Source: Serinus canaria
Lineage: Eukaryota > Chordata > Aves > Passeriformes > Fringillidae
Length of the DNA: 64,000 bases
Assembly (NCBI RefSeq): GCF_022539315.1
Contig: NC_066315.1
Span: 100,111,990 to 100,175,989 of the forward strand
Direction of reading: 5' to 3'
Part shown: piece by piece, positions 14,001-24,336 of the stretch
Position numbering within the stretch: the stretch's first letter is position 1
How the letters are laid out: every line of letters starts with the position of its first letter
Notes under the pieces: model-generated
Told to the model about the DNA's origin: nothing
What the model saw: only the letters and a program-made list of their open reading frames with translations
The model's database searches: none
Position numbers and translations under genes: made by a program

Positions 14001-17000
14001 CATAGCCTATGTGCAATAGCACTAATATTGTAACCTAGATGCATTTGGGAGTTACAAGGTTCTAGCTGGTTCATCCTTTGCAGACACTTTTCTATGCAGA
14101 AAGACACTTAACAAAAGACAGAGTAAAATTTTAACTCGAGTTTAAAAACTCTACATAGAGTTTGTTTCATGAACTTTCAGACTCACTTTAGCCAACATGG
14201 CCATCAAACAATGAGGCCATTTTTGTTTTGCCTTTTTAGCTTGGCTATATTTTGTTGATTCCCCTTCCTATCTCAAGCCCTAATTGGTACCTGGGGAAAA
14301 CAATCAGTGCACACCACTGCATTACAATTAATCAAACATATACAAATCTGTCTGACTGGGAAATGTGGTTCAGTGTCTTGTGAATATCACTGCACTGAAA
14401 TTTTCTTTTCCTCTTCTGCACCTACAGCCTGCCTTGCAGTTTCTCGAGGGGTATGCAAGAGAAGATATAACTCGAGCAGACCTGGAGGGAAATTCAAACT
14501 CTTTATGGACCATCAGCCCTCCCAGTAGAAATAAAATGATACAGGGACTTAAAGACTTTGATGCTGATTTCACTTTAGTTATTTCATGGACCATTCAGAG
14601 GTAACTAAACAAAGTTATTGTGAGGTGGATGGATCATTTGCCAAGCATTAGCTCAGTGGAACAGTTCCAACATTGCATTTTTGGTTTAGTTCTTTTGCAA
14701 ATTCTATTGTATGACAGAGCAAAAAACTGAGGGTGGGAGGGAGAGAGACAGAGAGAAGTCAGTTTTGTTACCCATGAAAACATTTGTTGCCTGCAGTTCT
14801 CAAAAAAATAAAGTGCACCCACTACCAAATAGATTATTTAAAGTGTCCAGGTGGGATTTTCGATGGGATTTGACAGGAAGGAAGAAAAAGCAAGAATTTT
14901 TTAGCCAGTTTTAGGTGGGAATGTTCCAATGAACTGTCCTTAACAACAACCTTGCTAGCATTTATGGGAAGTGTATTCACTTAGACCTAATTAAGGCAGA
15001 AAACCTATGAGGAAATACAAACAGAAGTTCTTCATCCTCTTATTAAGGGAGTCTGGAAGTGACACAAACAATTTTTACATGCAAATACCATAACAATGGC
15101 ACAGATCCATTTTGTTGAGACCTTTGCTTATGTGAGCTTACTTTGGCCCCAGTGAACTAACTTGACAATAAAATTCTAGAAAGAGACAACCTGGAGTATA
15201 AGGTTGCACTCAGGCTAGAGCACACCCAGTCGTCAAGGTCATTTGCTGGCTACTGTCTGCCACATGGGGTTCCTGCAGATTACTGGATTAAATTGGAGTT
15301 AAGTCATCACTCCATGGAATCCAGGTTCCTTTGCACCCTCTTTATTTACATGTTTCCTTAGAAGTAGAATCTGGATTGTTGAAAGACTATGCACAAGAAG
15401 CAGGTCAGCTGAATTGCTGTGGGAGCTCTGAACATGCTGGGTCTGTTCTTCCACAGTCAGAAATAAAATTGTAATGAATCTGCACACTTAATTCAACTTT
15501 ATTTTCCTGGAAACACAGGCTATCAGCTAGTGAATTACATCACTCCATCATTTCTGAGCTTTCCATTAATTTTTGGTACTGCTACTGAGTTTGCCCATAT
15601 GCTTTCATGGCCACAAGCATTCACACACAAGTGCAAAGAGACATTTTTCACCCTCAGATTGTATCTTGTGGGATACGCCGTGAGCACAAATGACTGAAAA
15701 TGTTATGGACTTACCACAGTGACCTTCTTCTTGACTGCTGCCTTTCATCTGGGCCAGGAGGCCACAAGCAGCAGGAAGGTGGGCCTGTGGTGTCACAGAG
15801 GCAGCATACTCACTTTCTGCCTTTGCACATCCTCTGCCGTGGGTGTTTCTCTGCAGCTGCCTCACCCAGCCTGGGTTATGCTCTCGTTGTAGGTTGTCAA
15901 TGTGTTTTCCCTTTTACTTACAACAGGAATCTCTCCCTTGGTGCCAAGGCTGAAATAGCATCAGATAAACTTACCTTCCCACTAAAAAATCATACCAGAA
16001 GAGATATTGCTACAATGATGGCTGAAAATCAACCAGAAAAGGTGTAAGTTATTTTATTTTTCTGTTTATATGTAAACCTTTCCCTTTGAAGCCTGATTTC
16101 CTAAGGTGGTCCAGCTTGTGCAAATGTTTCATTTGTCTGCCCATCTATCCCACTCTAATAACAGATGGCAACAGCACTGAAGCCAAGTATTAGTAATATT
16201 AAAGGAGAAAGCTTGTTTCCTATTATAAATGTAGGCTGAGAGGACCCTGAACACAGGATCATCAGCAACAAGCATGGTGAAGCTATTAGTACTTTTCTTT
16301 GATTTATTGGATAAGCACAAGTTCAGTATATCCACAGTTCAACTCACCTTTGAGTTACACCAGTTCAACTTGATCTGAGGAAGTTGTGTTGAAGACTTTT
16401 TTGTTCTAAAGAACTATCGAGACTGTATCTCACATTGTTACTCCTGAATAGTACTGGATTGGCAAGGAAGTGTTAATTCACTGCGGTCAAAGGGTAACAT
16501 CTGCAGTTGTTTCTGACATCAGATCTTTTCCTGTGATGGAAATTCACAAGGCATGCACTTCATATGAATGTCAAACATTATTCTACATGTATAGCGTTAT
16601 AGCATGAACCACAGTGGTGACTCCTTTTAGATCTGAAAAGAGTCTGGCTCTTCCTCTTCCGCCTTCTCACTGGGGATTACTTTATTTACAGCAGTAGTTT
16701 CTAAGTATTGCTAAGCCAACACATCATCCCTGAAGGCCACTTGATCTGAGTTGTGGCCAAAAGAGTTGAAAAGTTTAAGCTGAGACCAACTGGGATTGTG
16801 AAAACTCTGAGAGGTTCTTATCTGTTAGCAGGTAGAAATTAGATTTGCTTTTTCTGTGCACAGCTGTGTTTCTGCACCCACACACACTTGGACATCCAAA
16901 CAGACTGCTATTGCACATGTGATCATTCCTATTAAAAAATACTTGATGCCTCTTTTCTGCTGTGTGAAGATACAGCAATATTTCCTGAGGTGAGGTTGGG

Positions 17001-20000
17001 CCACAGAGGGTAGATTTTTCTCATTTGTGGGAAGAAGTAATTAATTCATAATTCTCTCTTTGCAAAAGGCAAGCAGTAACATGGACTACATAGCTGCATT
17101 TGCCTGTCTTGCAGTAATATTGAATATTTAAGGTTTTTTACTTGATCATAAATGAAAAATGGTTGTGATAGCTATTAGCCATTGAGATACTTCTGCAGGG
17201 GGATTTCTACTACCACCTCTGCTGAGGTTTTCAGCTGCTGACCTTTTCTTGGACCTGCTGGGGTGATCAGAAGGGATTTTCATTTGGCCGCCCTTGTTCT
17301 TCCTCAGCCTGATGTATGCAATGTAGCCAAGTGTCACAGGATTTATCTGAGAGCTCCTCTTCCCTGGAATTTTTCAGTCATTAGAGGAAAATGTTAGCAC
17401 AGTGTCTCTGCTTTTAATGAAATGTGTCTCCCTCTAGATACTGGTAATTTATTCCCACTCAAGATGATTTGATTTTGAGTCCAGTGGAAGAACTTTTACA
17501 AACGTCTTTCTTTAGAAGTTTGAAATCCACCTAAAAGCTGTGAAAATATTTCCCAATGAAAAATTCTGGCAAAAATTCTCATTCTATTCAGGTGTTATTA
17601 TTGAGACACCACCTTGCAATTCTGAAGTAATAGCTGTGTTCACAACATATTTTTCTAGCTTGTTTACTACTGGCAATGTGCTGCCTTTATTATATACTTT
17701 ATAGCTGACTATAAAAGCAGCTTTTTTTAAAAGGGAAACAAAATATGAAGTCTATATTCTGTGCAAACAGACATGCCCCAGCTATGTGGAAGTCATGGTG
17801 TGTGAATGGTGACATTATGGACAGAACTCTCTGCTGAAGTTATGAAAAAACATAGCTGAAAAATCCAGTTAATTTTCAGATGTGACATCTGAACACTATA
17901 AAGTTATAACTCAAGAATTACTGGGAACTCTGTATAGCCCTGTTAGGTATTTCTAAAATTTTTAGAGGTATAAAAATATGAAATATTTGATTTCTCATTT
18001 TTTTCCAGAACATTAGAGGAAGTGTATCCATACTACATCAAGGCTCCTAGTGATTCTCTGGCAAAACCCATAAAGCAGCTATTGAAAGGTATGTCTCCAG
18101 ACCATGGAAACCAGAGTATGGTTTAAAGGAGTGCAAGGCAGCACTCACACTGTGCATTCACAGCGGCTATGGGGCACCTCAGTCTTAAATGAACTTAAAA
18201 TGGTTTCCACTTGGTGTCTGCAAGCTTGAGGAGAGATAAGGTAATACAGTATAAGGCAGAAAATGCATCTCCACGTATTCTAGCTTTGGATTTAACAGTA
18301 AGAACTCTAAGGATGAAGTCCATCTCCTTCAAGTCTGCTTTAGGAACTCTTTTCCTTTGTTTTAGGAACTGTTTTCCTTTGTGTAAGTGATTACAGGTTT
18401 CACTCCTCCACATCTCCCTGCTGCCTTACTATAAACAGTCAGTAGTTTTGCACGTCTGCAAATGCAGCTTCTCAGCTTAAATAATGACACTGCATTATTT
18501 TTATGTTTTTTTAAGCTATTCCTTCCTTATTGGCTACAAAGAATCCACTTTAAGTAACTTGTTAATTTCAGAATCCATACAGGTACTCACAGACATACAG
18601 AATACATGCACCCTTGCACATACATATGTTTGAAAAACCTGGTGGGTTGGAATAGGAGGAAAAAGCCTTTATGTAAGAGCAATTTTCTCAACAGAGGCTA
18701 AATTTGGAGCTTGAATGTAATAGTGGTAGTGCTATGTAGTATGTTCTTGCCAAGGTTCATTAAGAAGATTAATTCTTGAGGCTGAACCCAGTTCTATGAG
18801 TAGAAATAAATTATAAGTGCTTCACTGTCGTTGGTCAGGTCCCTAATCTGAGTTTCTTCAGAAAGGCTTTCATGTATACACTGCTGATGTACTCTCAGGA
18901 GGACCAGAGTTCATCTCCTGGCTGTGTGATCAGTATGCTTAAAACAGGATAGCACCCTTTTGTTGATACAAGAGAATAATATCTTTTATATCAGACACAA
19001 ATGGTTCATGGTGATAGTTTCCCTCTGAGATGCAGAAGCTGGCTGCTACCCTTCCAGGTTCAATGTGTTTCTGTAGGCCTGAAATGCAGATGTGATGAGT
19101 GCTATTGATATTTTGGCCTGAAAATACCAAAATTATTTGACAGTTGTACTGAAGAGTATGCAGGTGATATGAAATATTTCAAATATTTAATGCAGATTCA
19201 GATAAGATTCACAAGCAAAAACACAGAACTCTGGGCTTTATAATTTTGTATACAGAAATAATGTAAAATGGAGTTAGAAGAATTTTGCTTCTGCATTGTT
19301 CAGTCATTTCATAATGCAAACATTTGAAGTATCTGTCTCAAAATGTTTGATTTTTGCAATTCTTGTTCTATATATATTAACGCTTCTTTTTTTTCAATAG
19401 ACTGCAAGTGGGAAAATATTACAGTTTCCCTTGTGAAAAATGCATCTGAAGAATGGTGGGTTTTGAATCAGCTTGGAAAAAGACAAAAAACGCCTCAAGA
19501 GAGTCTTGAACTCTTCATATTCAGTGATAAAGTCAGTCCACCGAGCCTTGGATTCTTGGCTGGTTATGGGTAAGAGGAAATCTTTACATAAAATTAAATA
19601 AAGTACATAAAATAGAAGTAGATGTGACTTTATTTGCTGATTTAGGGGTATATTTTTTGTTGTTGTTTTAGTGTTTGAACATTACAACATTTTGAAAAGG
19701 GTTTTTGTGAGATTTTCAAATCCATGTCTATTAATACCTGTAAAAGGATTAATATTTGCAAGGTTAGTATTGCCCCTGATAACTGCTCTCCAGTGGGAAT
19801 AGAAACAGAAGCACCCTTCACACCAATTTCCTATTGATGAGAAATAAGTCAAAATATGTTAGTTTAGCTGCAGGTCAAGTTCTGCCCCAACTCTGCCTGG
19901 TTTTGGTGACCTTCTCAATCTTGTAGCCAGGACCCTGGGTGTGAAAGAGTTATGAAATACATCTCCATAGACAGAGGAAGGCAGGAGACTAAGCATTCCC

Positions 20001-20724
20001 AGGAGATACACCCTCCTGGTAGGATCTTGGAGAAGTCCCCACAGAAAGATTATTTGGGGCATTATCAGGGTAAATGTTAGTTTGTCACCACCTTAATAAA
20101 AAATATTAGATATGAAACCTGACAGATTATTTGCCTTTAGCTGCTGTCAGGTTTCCCATTGTGACTTCCAAGATGTAGCAGGCAGGACATGAGACCATTA
20201 GCAACTGTTGTCAAAGAATTTAGGCCGGCAGCCTCAGCTGTGTATGATTCCAGATTTGTGAGGGGTTTGAAGAGATCGTATTTTCCTTCATCCCATGGCA
20301 CAGCAGAAACATGACCCTAATTAGAAATTGATGTTCAGCTCAAGAATTTGATGTTCAGCTGACAGACTACATTAGGGAGCTAATCCACATTTAGCCATGT
20401 GGATGAGCTCCCTCACACTTGGCTGCCCTTTCACAAGGCACGATTTGAACTCTTCCTTTCTTTCTTTTCAGCATTATGGGACTGTATGCCTCAGTTGTCC
20501 TGGTGATAGGAAAGTTTGTCCGTGAATTTTTCAGCGGGATCTCTCACTCCATCATGTTTGAGGAGCTGCCCAACGTAGACCGAATCCTGAAGCTGTGCAC
20601 TGACATTTTCCTAGTGCGAGAGACTGGAGAACTGGAACTAGAAGAAGACCTGTATGCCAAGCTAATATTCCTGTATCGCTCACCAGAGACTATGATCAAG
20701 TGGACTAGGGAAAAAACTAATTGA
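1622..20724 (+). CDS. PIEZO2: PIEZO2 mechanosensitive ion channel, C-terminal 986 residues (16 exons, 5' part outside window)
   Basis: PIEZO2 forms a trimeric plasma-membrane cation channel opened by membrane stretch and indentation; it serves touch and proprioception in sensory neurons and Merkel-type cells. Sixteen exons joined at GT-AG sites give one open frame of 986 codons plus stop after an initial split codon. In order they encode an acidic linker (about 1-130), membrane helices (130-277), a Ser-rich linker (278-405), more membrane helices (406-580), the anchor (580-629), the outer pore helix (about 645-670), the extracellular cap (about 690-890), the inner pore helix (about 890-920) and the C-terminal domain to residue 986. 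The membrane and C-terminal parts match mammalian PIEZO2 as remembered nearly residue for residue, which argues against PIEZO1. Convergent NAPG next door supports orthology. Exons for the N-terminal blades lie upstream of the window. Confidence 0.96.
3363..3621 (+). CDS. PIEZO2: PIEZO2 exon B: membrane helices
   Basis: The acceptor AG is at 3361-3362 and the donor GTATGC at 3622. It encodes residues 130-216, starting [14 protein letters not shown] and continuing into hydrophobic segments around [10 protein letters not shown] and [11 protein letters not shown]. The flanks splice in frame to exons A and C. Confidence 0.95.
4138..4320 (+). CDS. PIEZO2: PIEZO2 exon C
   Basis: Phase-0 exon of 61 codons (residues 217-277). 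The acceptor AG is at 4136-4137 and the donor GTAATC at 4321. It encodes [18 protein letters not shown], then a linker and a second helix ending [11 protein letters not shown]. Confidence 0.95.
4435..4620 (+). mobile_element. CR1 LINE, 3' end fragment
   Basis: Diverged CR1 tail with 'tggctgcccagggaagtggt', 'ctccatccctggaaatgttta' split across the copy, and the ending 'ctatgat'. It lies between exons C and D, preceded by a 16-nt poly-T run (4,415-4,430), and ends about 120 bp before exon D. Confidence 0.8.
4739..4991 (+). CDS. PIEZO2: PIEZO2 exon D: Ser-rich cytoplasmic linker
   Basis: The acceptor AG is at 4737-4738 and the donor GTAAAT at 4992. Residues 278-362 start CHGLWDED and are rich in Ser, Asp and Arg, with many potential phosphorylation sites and the conserved stretch [14 protein letters not shown] (here [14 protein letters not shown]). 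This is the part of the long cytoplasmic loop just before the last membrane helices. Confidence 0.93.
5727..5859 (+). CDS. PIEZO2: PIEZO2 exon E
   Basis: The acceptor AG is at 5725-5726 and the donor GTGAGC at 5860. Residues 362-406 begin [14 protein letters not shown] and end in a basic amphipathic stretch, [10 protein letters not shown]. It finishes the cytoplasmic linker. Confidence 0.93.
6277..6424 (+). CDS. PIEZO2: PIEZO2 exon F: membrane helix
   Basis: The acceptor AG is at 6275-6276 and the donor GTACGT at 6425. Residues 406-455 include [19 protein letters not shown] and a hydrophobic helix, [13 protein letters not shown]. Confidence 0.95.
6535..6749 (+). CDS. PIEZO2: PIEZO2 exon G: membrane helices
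   Basis: The acceptor AG is at 6533-6534 and the donor GTATAA at 6750. Residues 456-527 start [18 protein letters not shown] and contain two membrane segments, around [12 protein letters not shown] and [18 protein letters not shown]. Confidence 0.95.
6750..8496 (+). other. PIEZO2: PIEZO2 intron G-H
   Basis: No coding sequence recognised. It holds a perfect 19-bp tandem duplication at 7,336-7,373. Open frames near 8,133-8,505 overlap each other on both strands and look like chance. Confidence 0.7.
7336..7373. repeat. Perfect 19-bp tandem duplication
   Basis: Two identical head-to-tail copies of CATTTTTCATTTAACATTT lie next to each other (7,336-7,354 and 7,355-7,373) in a PIEZO2 intron. Confidence 0.9.
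8497..8655 (+). CDS. PIEZO2: PIEZO2 exon H
   Basis: The acceptor AG is at 8495-8496 and the donor GTAAGC at 8656. Residues 527-580 encode the helix around [19 protein letters not shown] and then the conserved stretch [19 protein letters not shown] that leads to the anchor. Confidence 0.95.
8656..9973 (+). other. PIEZO2: PIEZO2 intron H-I
   Basis: No repeat family or coding sequence recognised, apart from a 15-nt poly-A run at 9,346-9,360. Confidence 0.65.
9974..10121 (+). CDS. PIEZO2: PIEZO2 exon I: anchor domain
   Basis: The acceptor AG is at 9972-9973 and the donor GTAAGG at 10122. Residues 580-629 ([18 protein letters not shown] and the following helices to CWRESEK) correspond to the hairpin-like anchor that sits under the pore in Piezo structures. 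Confidence 0.95.
11213..11238. repeat. (TC)n microsatellite
   Basis: Alternating T and C with one interruption, in a PIEZO2 intron. Confidence 0.95.
11331..11372. repeat. (AAT)n microsatellite
   Basis: Forty-two bases of AAT trinucleotide repeat with one G substitution and one short interruption. Confidence 0.95.
11395..11428. repeat. Perfect 17-bp tandem duplication
   Basis: Two identical copies of ATTTTAATGAAAATACT, head to tail. Confidence 0.9.
12601..12789 (+). CDS. PIEZO2: PIEZO2 exon J: outer pore helix and cap entry
   Basis: Phase-0 exon of 63 codons. The acceptor AG is at 12599-12600 and the donor GTAAAA at 12790. Residues 630-692 carry a basic run ([11 protein letters not shown]), the hydrophobic outer helix ([17 protein letters not shown]) and the first cap strands, ending ITLGGYQ. 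Confidence 0.95.
12790..14427 (+). other. PIEZO2: PIEZO2 introns J-K and K-L
   Basis: Apart from exon K (13,216-13,308) I see no coding sequence or recognisable repeat here. Confidence 0.65.
13216..13308 (+). CDS. PIEZO2: PIEZO2 exon K: cap
   Basis: Phase-0 exon of 31 codons (residues 693-723). The acceptor AG is at 13214-13215 and the donor GTAAGT at 13309. It starts [13 protein letters not shown], as in mammals, but the second half ([16 protein letters not shown]) is clearly divergent. A competing GT at 13301 would break the frame with the next exon. Confidence 0.9.
14428..14600 (+). CDS. PIEZO2: PIEZO2 exon L: cap
   Basis: The acceptor AG is at 14426-14427 and the donor GTAACT at 14601. 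Residues 724-781 keep the core motif [15 protein letters not shown]; the stretch after it, before SWTIQR, differs from mammals. Confidence 0.93.
15927..16043 (+). CDS. PIEZO2: PIEZO2 exon M: cap
   Basis: The acceptor AG is at 15925-15926 and the donor GTAAGT at 16044. Residues 781-820 begin [15 protein letters not shown] and contain two N-glycosylation sequons (NLS and NHT). The frame fixes the donor: using it gives the junction [12 protein letters not shown]. Confidence 0.92.
18009..18088 (+). CDS. PIEZO2: PIEZO2 exon N: cap
   Basis: The acceptor AG is at 18007-18008 and the donor GTATGT at 18089. Residues 820-847 encode [19 protein letters not shown] and then PIKQLLK. The stretch YPYY-KAPSDS is a family landmark. 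Confidence 0.92.
18339..18382. repeat. 22-bp tandem duplication, one mismatch
   Basis: Two adjacent copies starting TTTAGGAACT and ending TTTTCCTTTGT, differing at one base (C or G after GGAACT). Confidence 0.9.
19401..19569 (+). CDS. PIEZO2: PIEZO2 exon O: cap end and start of inner helix
   Basis: The acceptor AG is at 19399-19400 and the donor GTAAGA at 19570. Residues 847-903 hold two sequons (NIT and NAS), the conserved EWWVLN, a divergent loop, and then [15 protein letters not shown], which opens the inner pore helix. Confidence 0.93.
19570..20471 (+). other. PIEZO2: PIEZO2 intron O-P
   Basis: No coding sequence. The 13-mer TTGATGTTCAGCT occurs twice, at 20,328-20,340 and 20,348-20,360. 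Confidence 0.7.
20472..20724 (+). CDS. PIEZO2: PIEZO2 exon P: inner pore helix, C-terminal domain, stop
   Basis: The acceptor AG is at 20470-20471 and the stop TGA at 20722-20724. Residues 903-986 encode the inner helix ([19 protein letters not shown]) and the cytoplasmic C-terminal domain, which ends [14 protein letters not shown]. This stretch is essentially invariant in vertebrate PIEZO2. Confidence 0.97.
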
Positions 20725-22351
20725 TCTCTTTGGCATCACACTGCAAATCAAGGTGGTTAAATCTGAATTTTAAAGGAAAAAGAAAAAAAGCACAATATTC
20801 TCTTAAGAGCTAAGCCTTTTATAGTTGGGTAGCAATGATTTTTCACAGAAGGAATCCTGGAAGCTACGGCCTTAGGAATCCATGCTGCCTTTCAAATTAA
20901 GGATCAACAGTGAAGAAGGTTGAATGATTTGTTGTTTTTAATGTGCCACTCCTCTACAATCTGGGGACTGCTTTGTAATTTAATCAGCAAAAAGTTTGCA
21001 TCTTTGTCTGGCTAATTTAATTTTCCAGACAACCATTACACCTTAGAGAGAAACGAAAGGAGTGAACCCACGGATGACTCCAGTGTACCTTCTTAATCCT
21101 TTCTGGAGCCACACAGTTTGGATTGTGCAATATGCAGTTGTACATCACTGACTTTCAAGCTACAGTAATGGGACACTGACGAGCCTTCAGGACACCCAGC
21201 ACCCAGGGCCACACTGGGAACTGAAGACATTCTAGCCATACCCATTTGTAGAAAAGCAGAGGTTTTGATGTACAAAGGACACAGTGGACAAGCCTCTGTC
21301 AGCAAAAAAAAAGTAAAAACAAGTCAGAAAACAAGTAACAGTCTCTTGAAATGCCTTATTTTATTTGTACAGTCACAGGAGACATTTCCACCAAACATCA
21401 ATGACTTTTCTCAGGAAAAAGAAAAAGCAACTGAAACTTGACACTTCGTCAAGATTAACTAATGGCTAGAATAATTATGGTGAATTATGGGGTGTTCTGC
21501 TGGGCCATTCTCTTCAGCATTACTGCTTTCCATTGGATGAGAAAAGAAAGTGAAATCGATGACCTAATGTGCTACTTCATTTCTTATAACCCTTTAAAGA
21601 CTCTGAGTAGTGTGTGCTTCTCTCTGCTCCCCATGACATGCTTTTTCCCATTTCGATGATTTAAGGCAACTCTTGTTTTGCTGTTTGCTGATATTCTTCT
21701 TCCAGTGTTTCAGGTATACAAAAATGTTTACATATTCCAAGTCACATTTTTACATCTAAGACGGGTTTTTTTTTTAAGTTCCCAAATATAGACATACATA
21801 TGAGCTTGAGAAATGCCCTTTTTTCTTTTAAATTGCTATTATTAGTGAAACAAATGGCTCATTGCAGCATGAAGATTTACAATTGCAATGTAGGTTTCTT
21901 TCCATGTTAAAAAAAAAAATTGAGAAAAAAAAAAATTGAGTGGGTAGGGTATGTTAAAAGGATATACTTGTAGTTTTGATTCAGTAATGACTTAAAATAA
22001 AGCACATATTGCAAAGTCATTTTAGAAGTATTTTTTCCTCTGCCTTTTTACATGAAATGGGAAAAGTTTGACATTCTTCTTAATCTGTGACAAATAAATC
22101 TCTTTCTTGTAGTTAGCTGCTATTTATTATATGAATGATTAGTTAATCACCAGAAAGAAACTAACATAATTTGCTGGCACATTTTACTGCAGAACTTCAT
22201 AAAACAGCACAACAAAATGAAGTTGAAACATACTCTGCTGAGTGCTTCCATGACAAATGCTGTCACATCCATTCTATACTGTGAAAACTAACACTTTGAG
22301 CACCTTGACGTGCACAAAATAAAAAATGCTTCATGATATTGTAACAATAAA
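20725..22351 (+). other. PIEZO2: PIEZO2 3' UTR with several poly(A) signals
   Basis: AT-rich, non-repetitive sequence follows the stop codon. AATAAA hexamers lie at 21,996-22,001, 22,093-22,098, 22,318-22,323 and 22,346-22,351, with one more at 22,815-22,820. Which are used cannot be told from sequence alone. The end given is the last signal of the main cluster. Confidence 0.6.
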
Positions 22352-22840
22352 ATAATTTGATGACTGGAACTCACTGGAAGACAACCTGATTTCCTCTGAA
22401 GTGAAAAGGTGGCTGCTGATACACCCAGGCAGCATTTCCCCCTACAAAGTTTTGCTCCATTTCTTCCATAGGTCCTGTGAATGAAAATTGAATTATGCAG
22501 GGCAGCCCTGACATAGCGCTCAGGGTTGCTAAAATGTCTTTTATAGTTCGATGGATCCTCACCTGGGTGTTCAGTGATTTTAAGGAGACGAACACTGGAA
22601 GGAGAAGTGTGAAGGATGTAGTGTGTCTCTAAAGGTACCATCCAGCAGAACCATGCTGGCCACAGTTGGGCCCAGCTCCCTTCCTGGTTCCTTCTCTTCA
22701 ACAGGCACTTCCTTTTTCTTGGGAAAAAATCTGTCTTCAGAATGAGCTGTACAGTTATTTGGGCTTTGCAAAAAATGTGCTGCTCTTTCTTTCGTGGATT
22801 GACCAAACTTTGAAAATAAAAGGATTCTTCTGTTGTTTTC

Positions 22841-22874
<34 letters not shown>
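22841..22874. repeat. Poly-T and T-rich tract
   Basis: Nineteen T in a row (22,841-22,859), followed by an ATTT-rich stretch, just beyond the last PIEZO2 poly(A) signal. Confidence 0.9.
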
Positions 22875-22924
22875 AAAACAGCCTATAGTCAAATCACTGA
22901 TTTGGACTGGGTAGCTACCTGAAA

Positions 22925-23920
22925 TGGGTGAGGAGTGTACCAGACCATCCTTTGAGCCCAGCTGTCCAGATAAAGTTGAACTGGCAGCCAATTTCCAGGG
23001 GCATTCTAGGTGGTCAGTCCTGGGACCAGTACCATCTAACATCTTTATTAACATCCTGGAGGACACCACAGAGTGCCCTTTCAGCAGTGTCTGGACTTCA
23101 CTGAGCCTGGTCTGGGGAGGTTTGCAGTAACATGAGTGTGCCAGCTCTCTCCTGGGGCATGGGCTGGGCAGCTGCAACAGCCAGGGCAGGACTTCCTTGA
23201 AAGGCAGATCTCAGGCTGCTGGAGAAATTATCTGCCAGGTACTTCATGAACTCAGGCAAATGCAGCAAAGTCCTGCCTCTGAGGCAGACTAACCCCTTCA
23301 GCAATTCAGACTAGGTAGATGTGTTGGGAACAGCTTTAGAATAAAAAGAGAGAGGACCAGGGGTGGGAATTGCAGCGTGCCCTTGAGGCAAAGGAAACCA
23401 ACAGCATACTGGGCTTTACTTACAGAATCACAGCTGAAAGCCAAGGAAATTCATTAGTCCCCTCTATTCAGCACTTGTGAGACCACATCTGGAGAACTGC
23501 ATGGAGCTTTGGGGGCTCCAGTGCAAGAAAGATATTGATACACTGGACTGAGCAGGCAGCTGAGAGCACAACGAGTGAGGAGAGGTTGCAGGAGCTGGGC
23601 TTTCTCAGCCTCACAACAGAGAAGTCCCATGGAAAAGCTTGTTGGTGTCTACAGCTGCCTGATGGTGAGATAAGAAAAGCCAGTCTCTGCAGAACTGCAT
23701 GATAGATCTGACTAAATAAACAGAAAATTGTTTTTACCACAAGGGCAATCAAAAACTGGAGCAAGTGCCCAGAGAATCTGTGAGATCCTCAGCCTTGGGG
23801 GTTTCCAAAACTTGGCTGGTCAAGTCCTAAGCATCCTGTTTTAAGTGGCCATGCTTTGGATTGTAGGTTTGATCTGAATCTCCTGATGTCCCTTGCAATC
23901 TGAATTATTTCACATTTTCA
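22925..23920 (+). mobile_element. CR1 LINE, composite or internally deleted copy
   Basis: The left part carries the reverse-transcriptase landmark 'cctgggaccagtacc' followed by 'aacatctttattaacatcctgga'-like sequence (23,020-23,060). The right part (about 23,455-23,920) shows 3'-region sequence such as 'gtgagaccacatctggagaactg', ending in a decayed CR1 tail. The space between is shorter than in an intact element, so it is an internal deletion or two fragments. Open frames here are repeat remnants. Confidence 0.8.
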
Positions 23921-24300
23921 AGATCCTGTCAGAGATGCAAAGTATCCATCCTGTTGCTGTGCTTTCCAAGTCTATGGATGCATTAGCTCTCTTGTTCTGC
24001 CCATCAATAGTCTAGGCATAAATCCTTAAAGCAGGAGGAGAAGCAGATTTCAGCTGCAGTTTTGTTTTCCTTGGCTCTATATAGAAACCTGCATGTGCTT
24101 ACGCAGGCAGTGGTGTGAGTTTGTAAGTCAGAGCAAGGACAAGTGCTTTGACAACACACCCAGCTGCACCACCAGGCATCCCAGAACTCTCTCATGCCTG
24201 TGTGAGGAGGCAAAAGGTTCAGTTTGCATTGTTTGTGTAATTAAAGCTTTCACAGTCTTCCCTGATTTGGGAAACAGGCTAATCCCTGGGTAGTTAATAC

Positions 24301-24336
24301 AAATAGATAAATAAATAAATAGATAAATAAATAAAA
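24301..24336. repeat. (AAAT)n microsatellite
   Basis: Tetranucleotide AAAT repeat with two GATA-type interruptions. Confidence 0.95.

Larger units (their letters stand above)
14601..19400 (+). other. PIEZO2: PIEZO2 introns L-M, M-N and N-O
   Basis: Outside exons M and N no coding sequence is recognised. A 22-bp tandem duplication lies at 18,339-18,382. A small minus-strand open frame at 17,146-17,337 is of unknown origin and not called. Confidence 0.65.

Noticed and set aside
1622..20724. PIEZO1 as the identity of the left gene
   Set aside because: The Ser-rich linker, pore helices and C-terminus fit PIEZO2 much better, and NAPG is the known neighbour of PIEZO2.
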